Assembly: GCF_017876775.1 (NCBI RefSeq)
Contig: NZ_JAGIOP010000001.1
Span: 558,001-622,000 of the forward strand
DNA from: Mycolicibacterium lutetiense
GTDB taxonomy: Bacteria > Actinomycetota > Actinomycetes > Mycobacteriales > Mycobacteriaceae
Direction: 5' to 3'
DNA: 64,000 nucleotides
In this document: in pieces, positions 26,104 through 35,233 of the stretch
Numbering within the stretch: position 1 is the stretch's first letter
How the letters are laid out: every line of letters starts with the position of its first letter
The notes under the pieces: generated by a model
Seen by the model: the letters and a program-made list of their open reading frames with translations, nothing else
The model's database searches: none
Told to the model about the DNA's origin: nothing
Translations under genes and position numbers: made by a program

Positions 26104-27573
26104 TCACTTCTTGTTGTCCGAGTCCGACTTGGCATTGGAATCCTTGGGAGACAAGGACTTTTCCTTCTTTACCCTGGGCTTCGGCGTGACGTTCTTGACG
26201 GCGGTCTTGACCGCCTGGCGCGCATCGTCACCGGCCTTCTGCGCGGCATCGACCGCTCCCTGGACCCGGGTCTGAACCCGTGACTGGACATCCGTCGCCT
26301 TGTCGACCGTCTTGGCCTTGATGTTGCGGTTGGTGACCGGACTCGTCAGCTTCGGTGCCTCGCCCTTCGCTTGATCGACCGGATCCTGCAACGAGGCGCG
26401 CACCGACGTCGGCACCTTCGCCACCTCGTCGGTGTTCGTCTCGGTCGCCGCGGAGCCGGGGGTGAAGTAGTTGATCTGGTCGTCGACGTAGTTCCCGACG
26501 GCGTTGACCGCGTTGTTGCCATGCGAGGCGATGCTCTTGCCGACGAACTGGGCTTCGGTGCCGGCGGCCTCGAGGAGCCCTTGGCCGTCGTTCAACACGT
26601 CGTCGAGGTAGCGGTCCGGGATCTGGATCAGGTCGGTGGTCAGGCCGACACCCTGGCTCGACAGCGCGCTGACCAGGTTGTAGTTGATGTCGAGCTGGCG
26701 GCTGAGGAAGTTCAGGCGCAACGAGTCGAGCACGTTGTCGGCCCCGTTGACCGCGAAGCTGGTCGCATTGTGGACCAGGCCGTAGGCGCCGGTGATGGTG
26801 TTCACCGCGGCGTCGGTCACGAAGCCCGAGGGCGGCAGGACAACGTCGCCGACGAGTCCGCGCAGGCCGGGGAAGAGGGCCCCGGGGGTGGCGAGTCCGG
26901 CCGACAGACCCTGGGTGGCCAGGGTGTTGAACGGCCAGCCCGGCGGCGGGCCGGGAAGCGGCGGGAGGATCCAGCCGAAGAAGAAATTGAACTCTTGGAC
27001 ACCGAAGTTGACGCCGGCGTTGATCGCGGCTCCCACGGTGCTGACGAAGCCGTTCCACCACACGGCGGGGTTCAGCGGATCGTTGACGACCGGAACCAGC
27101 CAGTGGTCGAAGTAGCCGTTGGCGATCGGCTTGATCAGGGCGTTGTAGAAGATGCCGATCTGGTCGCCGATCGCCCAGGCGAACGGAACGCCCCAGCCGC
27201 CCAGCCAGTAGGCGATGTCCTGTGCATAGTTCACGCCCCAGTCGATCCAGGATTGGACCCCGTACCAGACCGAACTGAGCCAGTCGCTGGCCGCGTTCTG
27301 GACACCGATGTCGCCGGTCGTTGCCGCTGCCGGGGCCACTCCCAGTCCGGGGGCGCCGGGGTGCGAGGGCGCCTTGGGTGCCACGGCGGCGGTCATCCTG
27401 CTGGCAGCCGCCAGCAGATCGACCATCGCCTGGGTCAGCTGAGGTTGGGTCGATGCCGGGTGTGCCGGGACGGCGATATCAGCGGGAGCTGCTTGAACGG
27501 GGGTGAGGGCGATGGCAGTGGCGGTGGCCGCTGCGGCTCCCGCCACCAGATACGAACGAACACTTGTAGTCAT
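26104..27573 (-). CDS. Long secreted protein (paralogue-like 3)
   Basis: A 489-residue exported protein with a signal peptide (residues 1-29, ending AQA-like VQAAPA). The core is aromatic-rich ([36 protein letters not shown]) with [14 protein letters not shown] and [20 protein letters not shown] Lys/Ala-rich helical tail follows ([20 protein letters not shown]) and a charged end. The plan resembles the genes at 18911 and 22702, though the cores differ. It lies between the Rv1171-like gene and fbiC, where M. tuberculosis has PE12 (Rv1172c). The ATG at 27573 has GGAGGGG upstream. Function unknown. Confidence 0.8.
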   Translation of the reverse strand: MTTSVRSYLVAGAAAATATAIALTPVQAAPADIAVPAHPASTQPQLTQAMVDLLAAASRMTAAVAPKAPSHPGAPGLGVAPAAATTGDIGVQNAASDWLSSVWYGVQSWIDWGVNYAQDIAYWLGGWGVPFAWAIGDQIGIFYNALIKPIANGYFDHWLVPVVNDPLNPAVWWNGFVSTVGAAINAGVNFGVQEFNFFFGWILPPLPGPPPGWPFNTLATQGLSAGLATPGALFPGLRGLVGDVVLPPSGFVTDAAVNTITGAYGLVHNATSFAVNGADNVLDSLRLNFLSRQLDINYNLVSALSSQGVGLTTDLIQIPDRYLDDVLNDGQGLLEAAGTEAQFVGKSIASHGNNAVNAVGNYVDDQINYFTPGSAATETNTDEVAKVPTSVRASLQDPVDQAKGEAPKLTSPVTNRNIKAKTVDKATDVQSRVQTRVQGAVDAAQKAGDDARQAVKTAVKNVTPKPRVKKEKSLSPKDSNAKSDSDNKK

Positions 27574-27775
27574 CACGACCCCTCCGGTATCCCCTCCCCG
27601 ACGGGATCAATTTACGTGGTCGGCCGCCCATTCGTCGGGACTTGACCGTCTGTGTCCGGTAAGGGGCCCGCGCTCCGCTGACAAGCTGGGACTACTGTGG
27701 CCGGTATGCCGGGCGCATTGGTTTCAGAATGTGAGACGCGTGGATGATCGTGCACAACGACGGGGTTACACGGAA

Positions 27776-30364
27776 GTGGCTCTGAACTCCCAGCACGGCG
27801 CCGATCTACCCACCCCGGCCGTCCCATCGAAGTCCGCTGCGCCCAGCGGTCCGACCACTTCGGCACTGCGGCGGGTGCTGCGGCGGGCCCGTGACGGCGT
27901 GACCCTCAACGTCGACGAGGCCGCGATCGCGATGACGGCCCGTGGCGAGGATCTGGCGGATCTGTGTGTCAGCGCCGCCCGGGTACGCGATGCGGGCCTG
28001 GAATCGGCAGGCCGGCACGGGGCCAACGGTCGGCTTCCGGTCAGCTATTCGCGCAAGGTCTTCATCCCCGTCACGCATCTGTGCCGCGACACCTGCCACT
28101 ACTGCACCTTCGTGACCGTGCCCGGCAAGCTGCGCGCACAGGGCATGGGCATGTATATGGAGCCCGACGAGATTCTCGACGTGGCTCGCCGCGGTGCCGA
28201 ATTGGGCTGCAAGGAGGCGTTGTTCACCTTGGGTGACCGCCCCGAGGATCGCTGGGACGAGGCCCGCCAGTGGCTCGATGAGCGCGGCTACGACTCCACG
28301 CTGGACTACGTGCGGGCCATGGCCATTCGGGTGCTCGAGGAGACCGGCCTGCTGCCGCATCTGAATCCGGGCGTGATGAGTTGGTCGGAGCTGTCTCGGC
28401 TGAAGCCCGTCGCACCGTCGATGGGCATGATGCTGGAGACCACCTCCCGGCGTCTGTTCGAGGTCAAGGGTGAGGCTCACTACGGCAGTCCTGACAAGGA
28501 TCCGGCGGTGCGGCTGCGCACCCTGGACGACGCCGGCCGGCTTTCCATCCCCTTCACCACCGGTCTGCTGGTCGGCATCGGCGAGACGTTGACCGAACGT
28601 GCCGAGACCATGCACGCAATCCGCAAGTCCCACAAAGAATTCGGGCACGTTCAGGAAGTGATCGTGCAGAACTTCCGGGCCAAGGCGGACACTGCCATGC
28701 GCGCAGTCGCCGATACCGGGATCGACGACTTCATCGCGACGATCGCGGTGACGCGTCTGGTGTTGGGACCGAAGATGCGTATCCAGGCACCGCCGAATCT
28801 GGTGTCGCGCGACGAATGCCTGACGCTCATCGGCGCCGGCGTCGACGATTGGGGCGGCGTGTCACCGCTGACCCCCGATCACGTCAACCCCGAACGGCCC
28901 TGGCCGGCGCTCGACGATCTGGCCGACGTCACCGCCGAGGCCGGCTACGACCTGGTGCAGCGGCTCACCGCGCAACCGCAGTACGTGCAGGCCGGGGCGG
29001 CCTGGATCGATCCGCGGGTGCGTGGGCACGTCGACGCGCTCGCCGATCCCGACACCGGGTTCGCCCTTGACGTCGACCCGGTCGGGCAGCCGTGGCAGGA
29101 GCCCGACGAAGCATCGGAATCGTTGGGTCGTATCGATCTACACTCCGCGATCGACTCCGAGGGCAGGCTCACTGAGACCCGCAGCGACCTGGACAGTGCG
29201 TTCGGTGACTGGGAGTCGATCCGCGCCAAGGTGCACGAACTGGCCGCCCGCGCCCCCGAACGCGTCGACACCGATGTGCTGGCCGCGTTGCGCTCCGCCG
29301 AACGCAATCCGGGCGGCTGCAGCGACGACGAGTACCTCGCATTGGCCACCGCGGATGGTCCCGCACTGGAAGCTGTTGCCGCACTGGCAGATTCGTTGCG
29401 TCGCGATGTCGTCGGCGATGACGTCACCTACGTCGTCAACCGCAACATCAACTTCACCAACATCTGCTACACCGGTTGCCGGTTCTGCGCCTTCGCGCAG
29501 CGCAAGGGCGACGCCGACGCCTACTCGCTGTCCACCGACGAAGTCGCCGACCGGGCCTGGGAAGCGCACGTCGCCGGTGCCACCGAAGTCTGCATGCAGG
29601 GCGGCATCGACCCCGAATTGCCGGTCACCGGCTACGCCGATCTGGTGCGGGCCGTCAAGGCGCGCGTGCCGTCCATGCACGTGCACGCCTTCTCGCCCAT
29701 GGAGATCGCCAACGGCGTCACCCGCAGCGGTCTGTCCGTGCGGGAATGGCTGACCTCGCTGCGCGAGGCCGGGTTGGGCTCGATCCCCGGCACGGCCGCC
29801 GAGATCCTCGACGACGAGGTGCGCTGGGTGCTCACCAAGGGCAAACTGCCGACCTCGGAGTGGATCAATGTCGTGACGACCGCGCATCAGGTAGGCCTGC
29901 GCTCGTCGTCGACGATGATGTACGGCCACGTCGACACACCCAAGCACTGGGTGGGCCACCTCAATGTGCTCCGGGGCATCCAGGATCAGACCGGCGGCTT
30001 CACCGAATTCGTGCCGCTGCCGTTCGTGCACCAGTCCTCGCCCCTGTATCTGGCCGGCGGGTCCCGTCCCGGGCCGACGCACCGCGACAACCGGGCCGTA
30101 CATGCATTGGCCCGGATCATGCTGCACGGCCGGATCCCGTCGATTCAGACCAGTTGGGTGAAGCTCGGCGTCGAACGCACCCAGGTGATGCTGCGCGGCG
30201 GTGCCAACGATCTGGGCGGCACGTTGATGGAGGAGACGATCTCCCGGATGGCCGGTTCCGAGAACGGGTCGGCCAAAACTGTGGCCGAACTCGTCGCGAT
30301 CGCCGAGGGTATCGGCCGTCCCGCCCGTCAGCGCAGTACGGACTACTCGCCGCTTGCTGCCTGA
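27776..30364 (+). CDS. fbiC: FO synthase FbiC (coenzyme F420)
   Basis: An 862-residue fusion of the two radical-SAM halves (CofG and CofH) that build the deazaflavin FO from tyrosine and the riboflavin intermediate. The first cluster motif is CRDTCHYC (Cys103, 107, 110), the second CYTGCRFC (Cys564, 568, 571). The length agrees with the M. tuberculosis enzyme (856). FO is then converted to F420 by FbiA, FbiB and FbiD elsewhere. It starts at GTG 27776 with only a weak ribosome-binding site. Corresponds to Rv1173. Confidence 0.97.
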   Translation: MALNSQHGADLPTPAVPSKSAAPSGPTTSALRRVLRRARDGVTLNVDEAAIAMTARGEDLADLCVSAARVRDAGLESAGRHGANGRLPVSYSRKVFIPVTHLCRDTCHYCTFVTVPGKLRAQGMGMYMEPDEILDVARRGAELGCKEALFTLGDRPEDRWDEARQWLDERGYDSTLDYVRAMAIRVLEETGLLPHLNPGVMSWSELSRLKPVAPSMGMMLETTSRRLFEVKGEAHYGSPDKDPAVRLRTLDDAGRLSIPFTTGLLVGIGETLTERAETMHAIRKSHKEFGHVQEVIVQNFRAKADTAMRAVADTGIDDFIATIAVTRLVLGPKMRIQAPPNLVSRDECLTLIGAGVDDWGGVSPLTPDHVNPERPWPALDDLADVTAEAGYDLVQRLTAQPQYVQAGAAWIDPRVRGHVDALADPDTGFALDVDPVGQPWQEPDEASESLGRIDLHSAIDSEGRLTETRSDLDSAFGDWESIRAKVHELAARAPERVDTDVLAALRSAERNPGGCSDDEYLALATADGPALEAVAALADSLRRDVVGDDVTYVVNRNINFTNICYTGCRFCAFAQRKGDADAYSLSTDEVADRAWEAHVAGATEVCMQGGIDPELPVTGYADLVRAVKARVPSMHVHAFSPMEIANGVTRSGLSVREWLTSLREAGLGSIPGTAAEILDDEVRWVLTKGKLPTSEWINVVTTAHQVGLRSSSTMMYGHVDTPKHWVGHLNVLRGIQDQTGGFTEFVPLPFVHQSSPLYLAGGSRPGPTHRDNRAVHALARIMLHGRIPSIQTSWVKLGVERTQVMLRGGANDLGGTLMEETISRMAGSENGSAKTVAELVAIAEGIGRPARQRSTDYSPLAA

Positions 30365-30501
30365 CATCTTGCGCACGCTCGTGAGGGCGGCCGGCGAGAA
30401 AAGGTCGGATAAATCTGAAAATCGGGAATTGAATCGGACTGCGGTCCGGTTGTTTCTGGGGAAGGCGCCGGACCGACCGGCACCAGACCCAAGGAGACAC
30501 C

Positions 30502-31050
30502 ATGACCGCCGCCATAGCCACCGACCTGACCGCAGGCACCTGGGTCATCGACCCCGTGCACTCGTCCGTCAACTTCTCGGTTCGCCATCTCATGGTCAGC
30601 AAGGTGCGGGGTAGTTTCGAGACGTTCAGCGGCGCGGTTGTCCTCGCCGAGGACGGCACCCCGTCGGTCAGCGCCACCATCGACGTCACCTCCATCGACA
30701 CCCGCAACGAGCAGCGCGACGCGCACGTGCGGTCCGCAGACTTCTTCGACGCCGAGAACTACCCGACCGCGACCTTTGTTTCCACCGGTGTGCAACCCGA
30801 CGGCGCCGACTACATCGTCGACGGCGACTTCACCCTCAAGGGCGTGACCAAGCCGGTTTCGCTCAAGCTCGAGTACAACGGCGTGAACGCCGGCATGGGT
30901 CAGGGCGCAGTGGCCGGTTTCGAGGCTTCGGTGGTGTTGAACCGTAAGGACTTCGGCATCGACATCGACATGCCGTTGGAGACCGGCGGCACCGTCATCG
31001 GCGACAAGGTGACCATCACCCTCGAAATCGAGGCGCTCAAGCAAGCCTGA
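30502..31050 (+). CDS. YceI-family lipid-binding protein
   Basis: A 182-residue YceI protein: GTWVIDPVHSSVNFSVRHLM at the start and FTLKGVTKPVSLKLEY in the second half are signatures of this lipocalin-like beta-barrel, which binds isoprenoid-type lipids. No signal peptide is seen, so it is likely cytosolic. AAGGAG lies seven bases before the ATG. It stands alone after fbiC. Confidence 0.92.
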   Translation: MTAAIATDLTAGTWVIDPVHSSVNFSVRHLMVSKVRGSFETFSGAVVLAEDGTPSVSATIDVTSIDTRNEQRDAHVRSADFFDAENYPTATFVSTGVQPDGADYIVDGDFTLKGVTKPVSLKLEYNGVNAGMGQGAVAGFEASVVLNRKDFGIDIDMPLETGGTVIGDKVTITLEIEALKQA

Positions 31051-31089
31051 CCGACCCCCGATGACGCGCGTCGCTGACGGCGCGCGTTA

Positions 31090-32787
31090 TCAATGCCGAC
31101 CGACGTGCGACTCGGCGCGCATCCGCTCGGCCATGTGCGGGTAGTGCAACTCGAAGGCCGGTCGCTCGGAACGGATCCGGGGAAGCTCGGTGAAGTTGTG
31201 CCGAGGGGGTGGGCAACTGGTGGCCCACTCCAACGAGTTTCCGTAGCCCCACGGGTCGTCGACCGTCACCGGTTCGCCGTAGCGCCAACTCTTGAACACG
31301 TTCCACACGAACGGCAGCATCGAAACGCCCAGGGTGAAGGCGCCGATGCTCGAAACGACGTTGAGTGTGGTGAAACCGTCCGCCGGCAGATAGTCGGCAT
31401 AGCGGCGCGGCATGCCCTCGTTACCCAGCCAGTGCTGCACCAGGAATGTGGTGTGAAAACCGATGAACGTCAACCAGAAATGGATCTTGCCCAGGCGCTC
31501 GTCGAGCAACCGGCCGGTCATCTTCGGGAACCAGAAGTACACCCCGCCGAACGAGGCGAACACGATGGTGCCGAACAGCACGTAGTGGAAGTGTGCGACC
31601 AGGAAGTAGGTGTCGGTGACGTGGAAATCGATCGGTGGGCTGGCCAGCATGACACCGGATAGTCCGCCGAGCAGGAACGTGACCATGAAGCCCACCGAGA
31701 ACAGCATCGGTGTTTCAAACGTCAACTGTCCCTTCCACATTGTGCCGATCCAGTTGAAGAATTTGATGCCGGTGGGCACCGCGATGAAATATGACATCAG
31801 GGAAAAGAACGGCAGCAGCACGGCTCCCGTTGCGAACATGTGGTGTGCCCAGACCGCCATCGACAGGGCGCCGATGCTGATCGTCGCGTAGATCAGCGTG
31901 ACGTAGCCGAACAGTGGCTTGCGGGAGAACACCGGGATGATCTCGGTGACGATGCCGAAGAACGGCAACGCCACCACGTAGACCTCGGGGTGGCCGAAGA
32001 ACCAGAACAGGTGCTGCCACAGGATGGCTCCGCCGTTGGCGGGGTCGTAGATGTGGGCGCCGAGGTGACGATCGGCGGCCAGGCCGAACAGTGCGGCGGT
32101 CAACAGCGGGAACACCATCAGCACCAGAACGCTGGTGACGAGGATGTTCCAGGTGAAGATCGGCATCCGGAACATCACCATGCCCGGCGCGCGCATGCAC
32201 ACCACGGTGGTGATCATGTTGACGGCTCCGAGGATGGTGCCGAGACCGGCCACGGCCAGGCCCAGGATCCACAGGTCACCGCCGGCGCCGGGGGAGTGGA
32301 TGGCATTGCTCAGTGGGGCATAGGCGGTCCAACCGAAGTCTGCAGCGCCACCGGGGGTGATGAACCCGGCAAGGGCGATGGTTGCACCGAACACGAACAG
32401 CCAGAACGACAGGGCATTCAGCCTCGGGAACGCTACGTCGGGCGCGCCGATCTGCAGGGGCAGAACCAGGTTGGCGAATCCGAACACGATCGGGGTGGCG
32501 TAGAACAGCAGCATCACGGTGCCGTGCATGGTGAACAGTTGGTTGTACTGCTCGGTGGACAGAAACTGCAACCCCGGTTCGGCGAGTTCGGTGCGGATGA
32601 ACAGCGCCATCAATCCGCCGGTGAAGAAGAACACGTAGCACGCGACCATGTACATGATCCCGATCGTCTTGTGATCGGTGGTCGTGATGAGCTTGTAGAC
32701 CAGAGTTCCGCGTGGCCCCAGACGCGGCGGGAATGGCCGCGTGCCGGTGAGCTCGGTGCTGATTGATGAGGTTGTGTGTGCCGTCAT
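31090..32787 (-). CDS. ctaD: Cytochrome c oxidase subunit I (solitary copy)
   Basis: A 565-residue heme-copper oxidase subunit I with 12 membrane helices. The CuB site is seen in [10 protein letters not shown] (His and cross-linking Tyr) and WAHHMF; the two heme His in [10 protein letters not shown]. It would reduce oxygen at the end of the bcc-aa3 chain. No other oxidase subunit is nearby, so it is probably a second copy that works with subunits encoded elsewhere. It is divergent from a ferredoxin gene, with a 47-base promoter region holding two TTTGTACAAA-like repeats. A GGAG lies eight bases before the ATG. Confidence 0.93.
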   Translation of the reverse strand: MTAHTTSSISTELTGTRPFPPRLGPRGTLVYKLITTTDHKTIGIMYMVACYVFFFTGGLMALFIRTELAEPGLQFLSTEQYNQLFTMHGTVMLLFYATPIVFGFANLVLPLQIGAPDVAFPRLNALSFWLFVFGATIALAGFITPGGAADFGWTAYAPLSNAIHSPGAGGDLWILGLAVAGLGTILGAVNMITTVVCMRAPGMVMFRMPIFTWNILVTSVLVLMVFPLLTAALFGLAADRHLGAHIYDPANGGAILWQHLFWFFGHPEVYVVALPFFGIVTEIIPVFSRKPLFGYVTLIYATISIGALSMAVWAHHMFATGAVLLPFFSLMSYFIAVPTGIKFFNWIGTMWKGQLTFETPMLFSVGFMVTFLLGGLSGVMLASPPIDFHVTDTYFLVAHFHYVLFGTIVFASFGGVYFWFPKMTGRLLDERLGKIHFWLTFIGFHTTFLVQHWLGNEGMPRRYADYLPADGFTTLNVVSSIGAFTLGVSMLPFVWNVFKSWRYGEPVTVDDPWGYGNSLEWATSCPPPRHNFTELPRIRSERPAFELHYPHMAERMRAESHVGRH

Positions 32788-32799
32788 CGCATTGCTCCA

Positions 32800-32826
32800 G
32801 TTTGTACAAACAAATCTTGTATAAAC
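32800..32826. promoter_or_regulatory. Tandem TTTGTACAAA-like operators between ctaD and ferredoxin gene
   Basis: GTTTGTACAAAC (32800-32811) is a perfect palindrome. A diverged copy, TCTTGTATAAAC, begins 15 bases later (32815-32826) and contains the ferredoxin -10 element TAAACT (32822-32827), which ends seven bases before the ferredoxin ATG. A protein bound here would cover the promoter. The regulator encoded two genes downstream is the obvious candidate. Confidence 0.6.
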
Positions 32827-32834
32827 TATGGGCT

Positions 32835-33179
32835 ATGACATACGTGATCGGCAAGCCCTGTGTGGATGTGAAGGATCGCGCGTGCGTCGAGGAATGTCCG
32901 GTCGACTGCATCTACGAGGGTGCGCGCGCGCTCTACATCCATCCCGACGAGTGTGTGGACTGCGGCGCCTGCGAACCGGTCTGCCCGGTCGAGGCCATCT
33001 ATTACGAGGACGACCTCCCGGACGAGTTCGAGGCGTACAAGGACGACAACGCCGCGTTCTTCTCCGAGACGATGCCAGGACAGGACGGGCCGTTGGGCTC
33101 GCCCGGCGGGGCAGCCAAATTGGGGCCGGTGGCTGCGGACGCACCGCTGGTGGCGGGCCTACCGCCGCAACCGTCATGA
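32835..33179 (+). CDS. fdxA: 7Fe ferredoxin, FdxA type
   Basis: A 114-residue ferredoxin with a [3Fe-4S] and a [4Fe-4S] cluster: [19 protein letters not shown] and [12 protein letters not shown]. The first 60 residues are almost identical to fdxC at 39995, and the DNA is nearly identical over long runs, pointing to duplication. The tail is longer ([17 protein letters not shown]). It appears leaderless. Its stop overlaps the start of the regulator gene (ATGA). The electron partner is unknown; a P450 or an oxidoreductase is possible. Confidence 0.92.
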   Translation: MTYVIGKPCVDVKDRACVEECPVDCIYEGARALYIHPDECVDCGACEPVCPVEAIYYEDDLPDEFEAYKDDNAAFFSETMPGQDGPLGSPGGAAKLGPVAADAPLVAGLPPQPS

Positions 33180-33799
33180 ACGCGCCCCGTGGGCGACGCC
33201 GCGACGTCCTGGCGGTGTTGCGCGACGCTGATACGCCGATGAGCATCGCGGCCATCGCGGAACAACTCGATGTGCACGCCAACACCGTGCGCTTCCACCT
33301 CGATGCCCTCCTCGAGCAGGAACAGGTCCGCCGGGTCACCGGCGCCCGCGACAAGCCGGGGCGCCCGCCCCAGCTGTTCGCCGCGGTTGGCGGCATGGAC
33401 CCCGGCGGCCCGCGGCACTACCGGCTGCTCGCCGAGGCATTGGCCGAATCGGTCGGCGTTGAAGCGGCACCCGGTGCGGCTACCAGCGCAGCGGGGCGCA
33501 GGATGGGTGCGCGGTTGGCGGCCGAACGATCCGACCCGGCCGACCGAACACCGGTCGAGAAGTTGGTGGACCTGCTCGACGACCTCGGTTTCGCCCCCGA
33601 ACCCGACGCCGCAGGCACCGAAATCGCGTTGCGGCACTGTCCGTTTCTGGAAATTGCGCGGATACGGCCGGACATCATCTGCCCGGTGCACCTGGGCCTG
33701 ATGCAGGGGGCGATGACAGCCTGGGATGCGCCGGTCACGGTCGACGGCTTACGCCCGTTTGTCGAATCCGACCGGTGCGTCGCGCAACTCAGCCGCTGA
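33176..33799 (+). CDS. Winged-helix regulator with C-terminal Cys cluster
   Basis: A 207-residue predicted ArsR-like (COG2345-type) transcriptional regulator. The N-terminal wHTH reads [20 protein letters not shown] then [13 protein letters not shown]. The C-terminal domain has three Cys, Cys155 (RHCPF), Cys169 ([12 protein letters not shown]) and Cys201, with His172. This layout resembles regulators that hold an iron-sulfur cluster, such as SufR. It is translated together with the ferredoxin. I infer a redox- or NO-responsive regulator of the ctaD/ferredoxin promoter; it could instead be a metal sensor. Confidence 0.8.
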   Translation: MNAPRGRRRDVLAVLRDADTPMSIAAIAEQLDVHANTVRFHLDALLEQEQVRRVTGARDKPGRPPQLFAAVGGMDPGGPRHYRLLAEALAESVGVEAAPGAATSAAGRRMGARLAAERSDPADRTPVEKLVDLLDDLGFAPEPDAAGTEIALRHCPFLEIARIRPDIICPVHLGLMQGAMTAWDAPVTVDGLRPFVESDRCVAQLSR

Positions 33800-33806
33800 A
33801 CAGCGA

Positions 33807-34610
33807 CTAGTCCCGATGCTTGGCCAACCCATTGGCCAGTGCCTCACCGAGACTGGCGGGGTTCTTCAAGAACGGTGTGATGATGTCGACCGGCAGCGGG
33901 AACACCACCGTCGAATTCTGGTCGGCACCAAGCTCAAGCAGTGTCTGCAGGTACCTGAGCTGAAGCGAGGCGGGATTCTTCGACAGGGTTTCGGCGGCCT
34001 GGCTCAGCTCCTCGGAGGCCTGCAGCTCACCGCGGGCGTTGATCACCTTGGCGCGGCGTTCGCGTTCGGCCTCGGCCTCACGGGCCATCGCCCGCTGCAT
34101 GGACTCGGGGATCTCCACATCTTTGATCTCGACCACACGCACCTCGACACCCCACTGGGTGCTCTGGGTTTCGATGATCCCGCGCAGATCCACGTTCAGA
34201 TCCTCGCGGTGCGCCAGCAGCGTGTCCAGGTCGGCCCGACCGAGTAGCGACCGCAGCCTGGTCTGGGCGATCTGTGAGGTCGCCACCGCGTAGTTCTCTA
34301 CCGCCATGATGGCTTTCAGCGGATCGGTCACCTGAAACATCACCACGGCGTTCACCCGCGCCGGCACATTGTCGCGGGTGATCACTTCCTGTGGCGGGAT
34401 GGTCAGCGTCACTACCCGCTGATCGACACGCACCATCCGGTCGGCCAGCGGCACCAGCGCCACCAGGCCCGGCCCGTACAGCGGACGGGCGCGCCCCATC
34501 CGGAACACCACGCCGCGCTCGTACTCACGCAGCACCTTCAACGAGAAGTAGGCCAGCGCGATCAACACGATCACCCCCGCCGCGGCGAGGAACAGCCACA
34601 ATCCGCTCAC
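33807..34610 (-). CDS. Slipin (SPFH/band 7 protein)
   Basis: A 267-residue membrane-anchored SPFH protein. One hydrophobic helix (residues 3-22) is followed by the slipin sequence EYERGVVFRMGRARPLYGPGL and EIPESMQRAMAREAEAERERRAK. Such proteins form large rings that organise membrane proteins; its partner is unknown, and no NfeD gene is adjacent. GTG at 34610 overlaps the previous stop (GTGA) behind AAGGAG, so it is the third gene of an operon with norB. Confidence 0.87.
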   Translation of the reverse strand: MSGLWLFLAAAGVIVLIALAYFSLKVLREYERGVVFRMGRARPLYGPGLVALVPLADRMVRVDQRVVTLTIPPQEVITRDNVPARVNAVVMFQVTDPLKAIMAVENYAVATSQIAQTRLRSLLGRADLDTLLAHREDLNVDLRGIIETQSTQWGVEVRVVEIKDVEIPESMQRAMAREAEAERERRAKVINARGELQASEELSQAAETLSKNPASLQLRYLQTLLELGADQNSTVVFPLPVDIITPFLKNPASLGEALANGLAKHRD

Positions 34611-35233
34611 TTCTTCTCCTTCCGGTCTGCCCAGCCCCCACCCCACCGGGTGGTGAACCGGTCGGCGGTAACTGCGGTGATGTCCTCCTGGCCCGTGCGG
34701 TGCGGCAGGTGCGCGGGCGCGTTGGCAGGGCTGGCCCACAGGTGGCGGGCCAATGGCACGCCGGCGACGATGATCACCACCGCCGTCACCGTCAGCACCA
34801 CCACGTCACCGGCGCCGTGTTCGCCGATCGCCATCGCCGCCACCATGATGAGCGCCAATGCGGCCACCACGCAGGCGATCCCGCGGTGAAACTGTCCGGC
34901 CTCCGAATACGGCCACGGGTCGACTTCCCGACTGATCTCGCGGCCGTGCTCGGAGCTGGTGCAGGTGGACTTCGCCAGGCAGTTGTTGCAGACCGACGGC
35001 TTGGCCCGGTAACGCATCACCCGGTTGGCCGGATCGAAGGACGTGGGCCACAACCACTGGTCCTGCGGGCACAACCAGGCATCGTGATCGGCATGGTAGG
35101 TGAATTGTCCAGTGCGCCAACGGGCCGCACGCATCGAGGCGCGCCGCGCCATCACGTCGAATCCCCAGGCCACCGCGACCAGTGCCAGGGCGTACCCCGC
35201 CATCAGCCATACCGCGGTGCTCGGAGGGCTCAT
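34607..35233 (-). CDS. Membrane protein with Cys-rich (zinc-ribbon) module
   Basis: A 208-residue protein. A first membrane helix (residues 8-28) leads to a soluble part with Cys55 (WLCPQ), then RYRAKPSVCNNCLAKSTC (Cys82, 85, 91) and His96. Two further helices (118-135, 143-160) and a basic tail follow. The Cys module looks like the one found in some DDE transposases of the IS1182 type, but no transposase core exists here. It overlaps both norB and the slipin by four bases, so it likely serves the NO reductase or its membrane environment. Function unknown. Confidence 0.75.
   Translation of the reverse strand: MSPPSTAVWLMAGYALALVAVAWGFDVMARRASMRAARWRTGQFTYHADHDAWLCPQDQWLWPTSFDPANRVMRYRAKPSVCNNCLAKSTCTSSEHGREISREVDPWPYSEAGQFHRGIACVVAALALIMVAAMAIGEHGAGDVVVLTVTAVVIIVAGVPLARHLWASPANAPAHLPHRTGQEDITAVTADRFTTRWGGGWADRKEKK

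Noticed and set aside
30435..30448. Terminator after fbiC (CGGAC-TGCG-GTCCG)
   Set aside because: The stem is only five base pairs and it lies close to the YceI promoter; too weak to call.
34607..35233. Transposase fragment
   Set aside because: Only the Cys module resembles IS1182-type transposases; the protein has membrane helices, an intact frame and operon overlaps, so it is not an insertion remnant.
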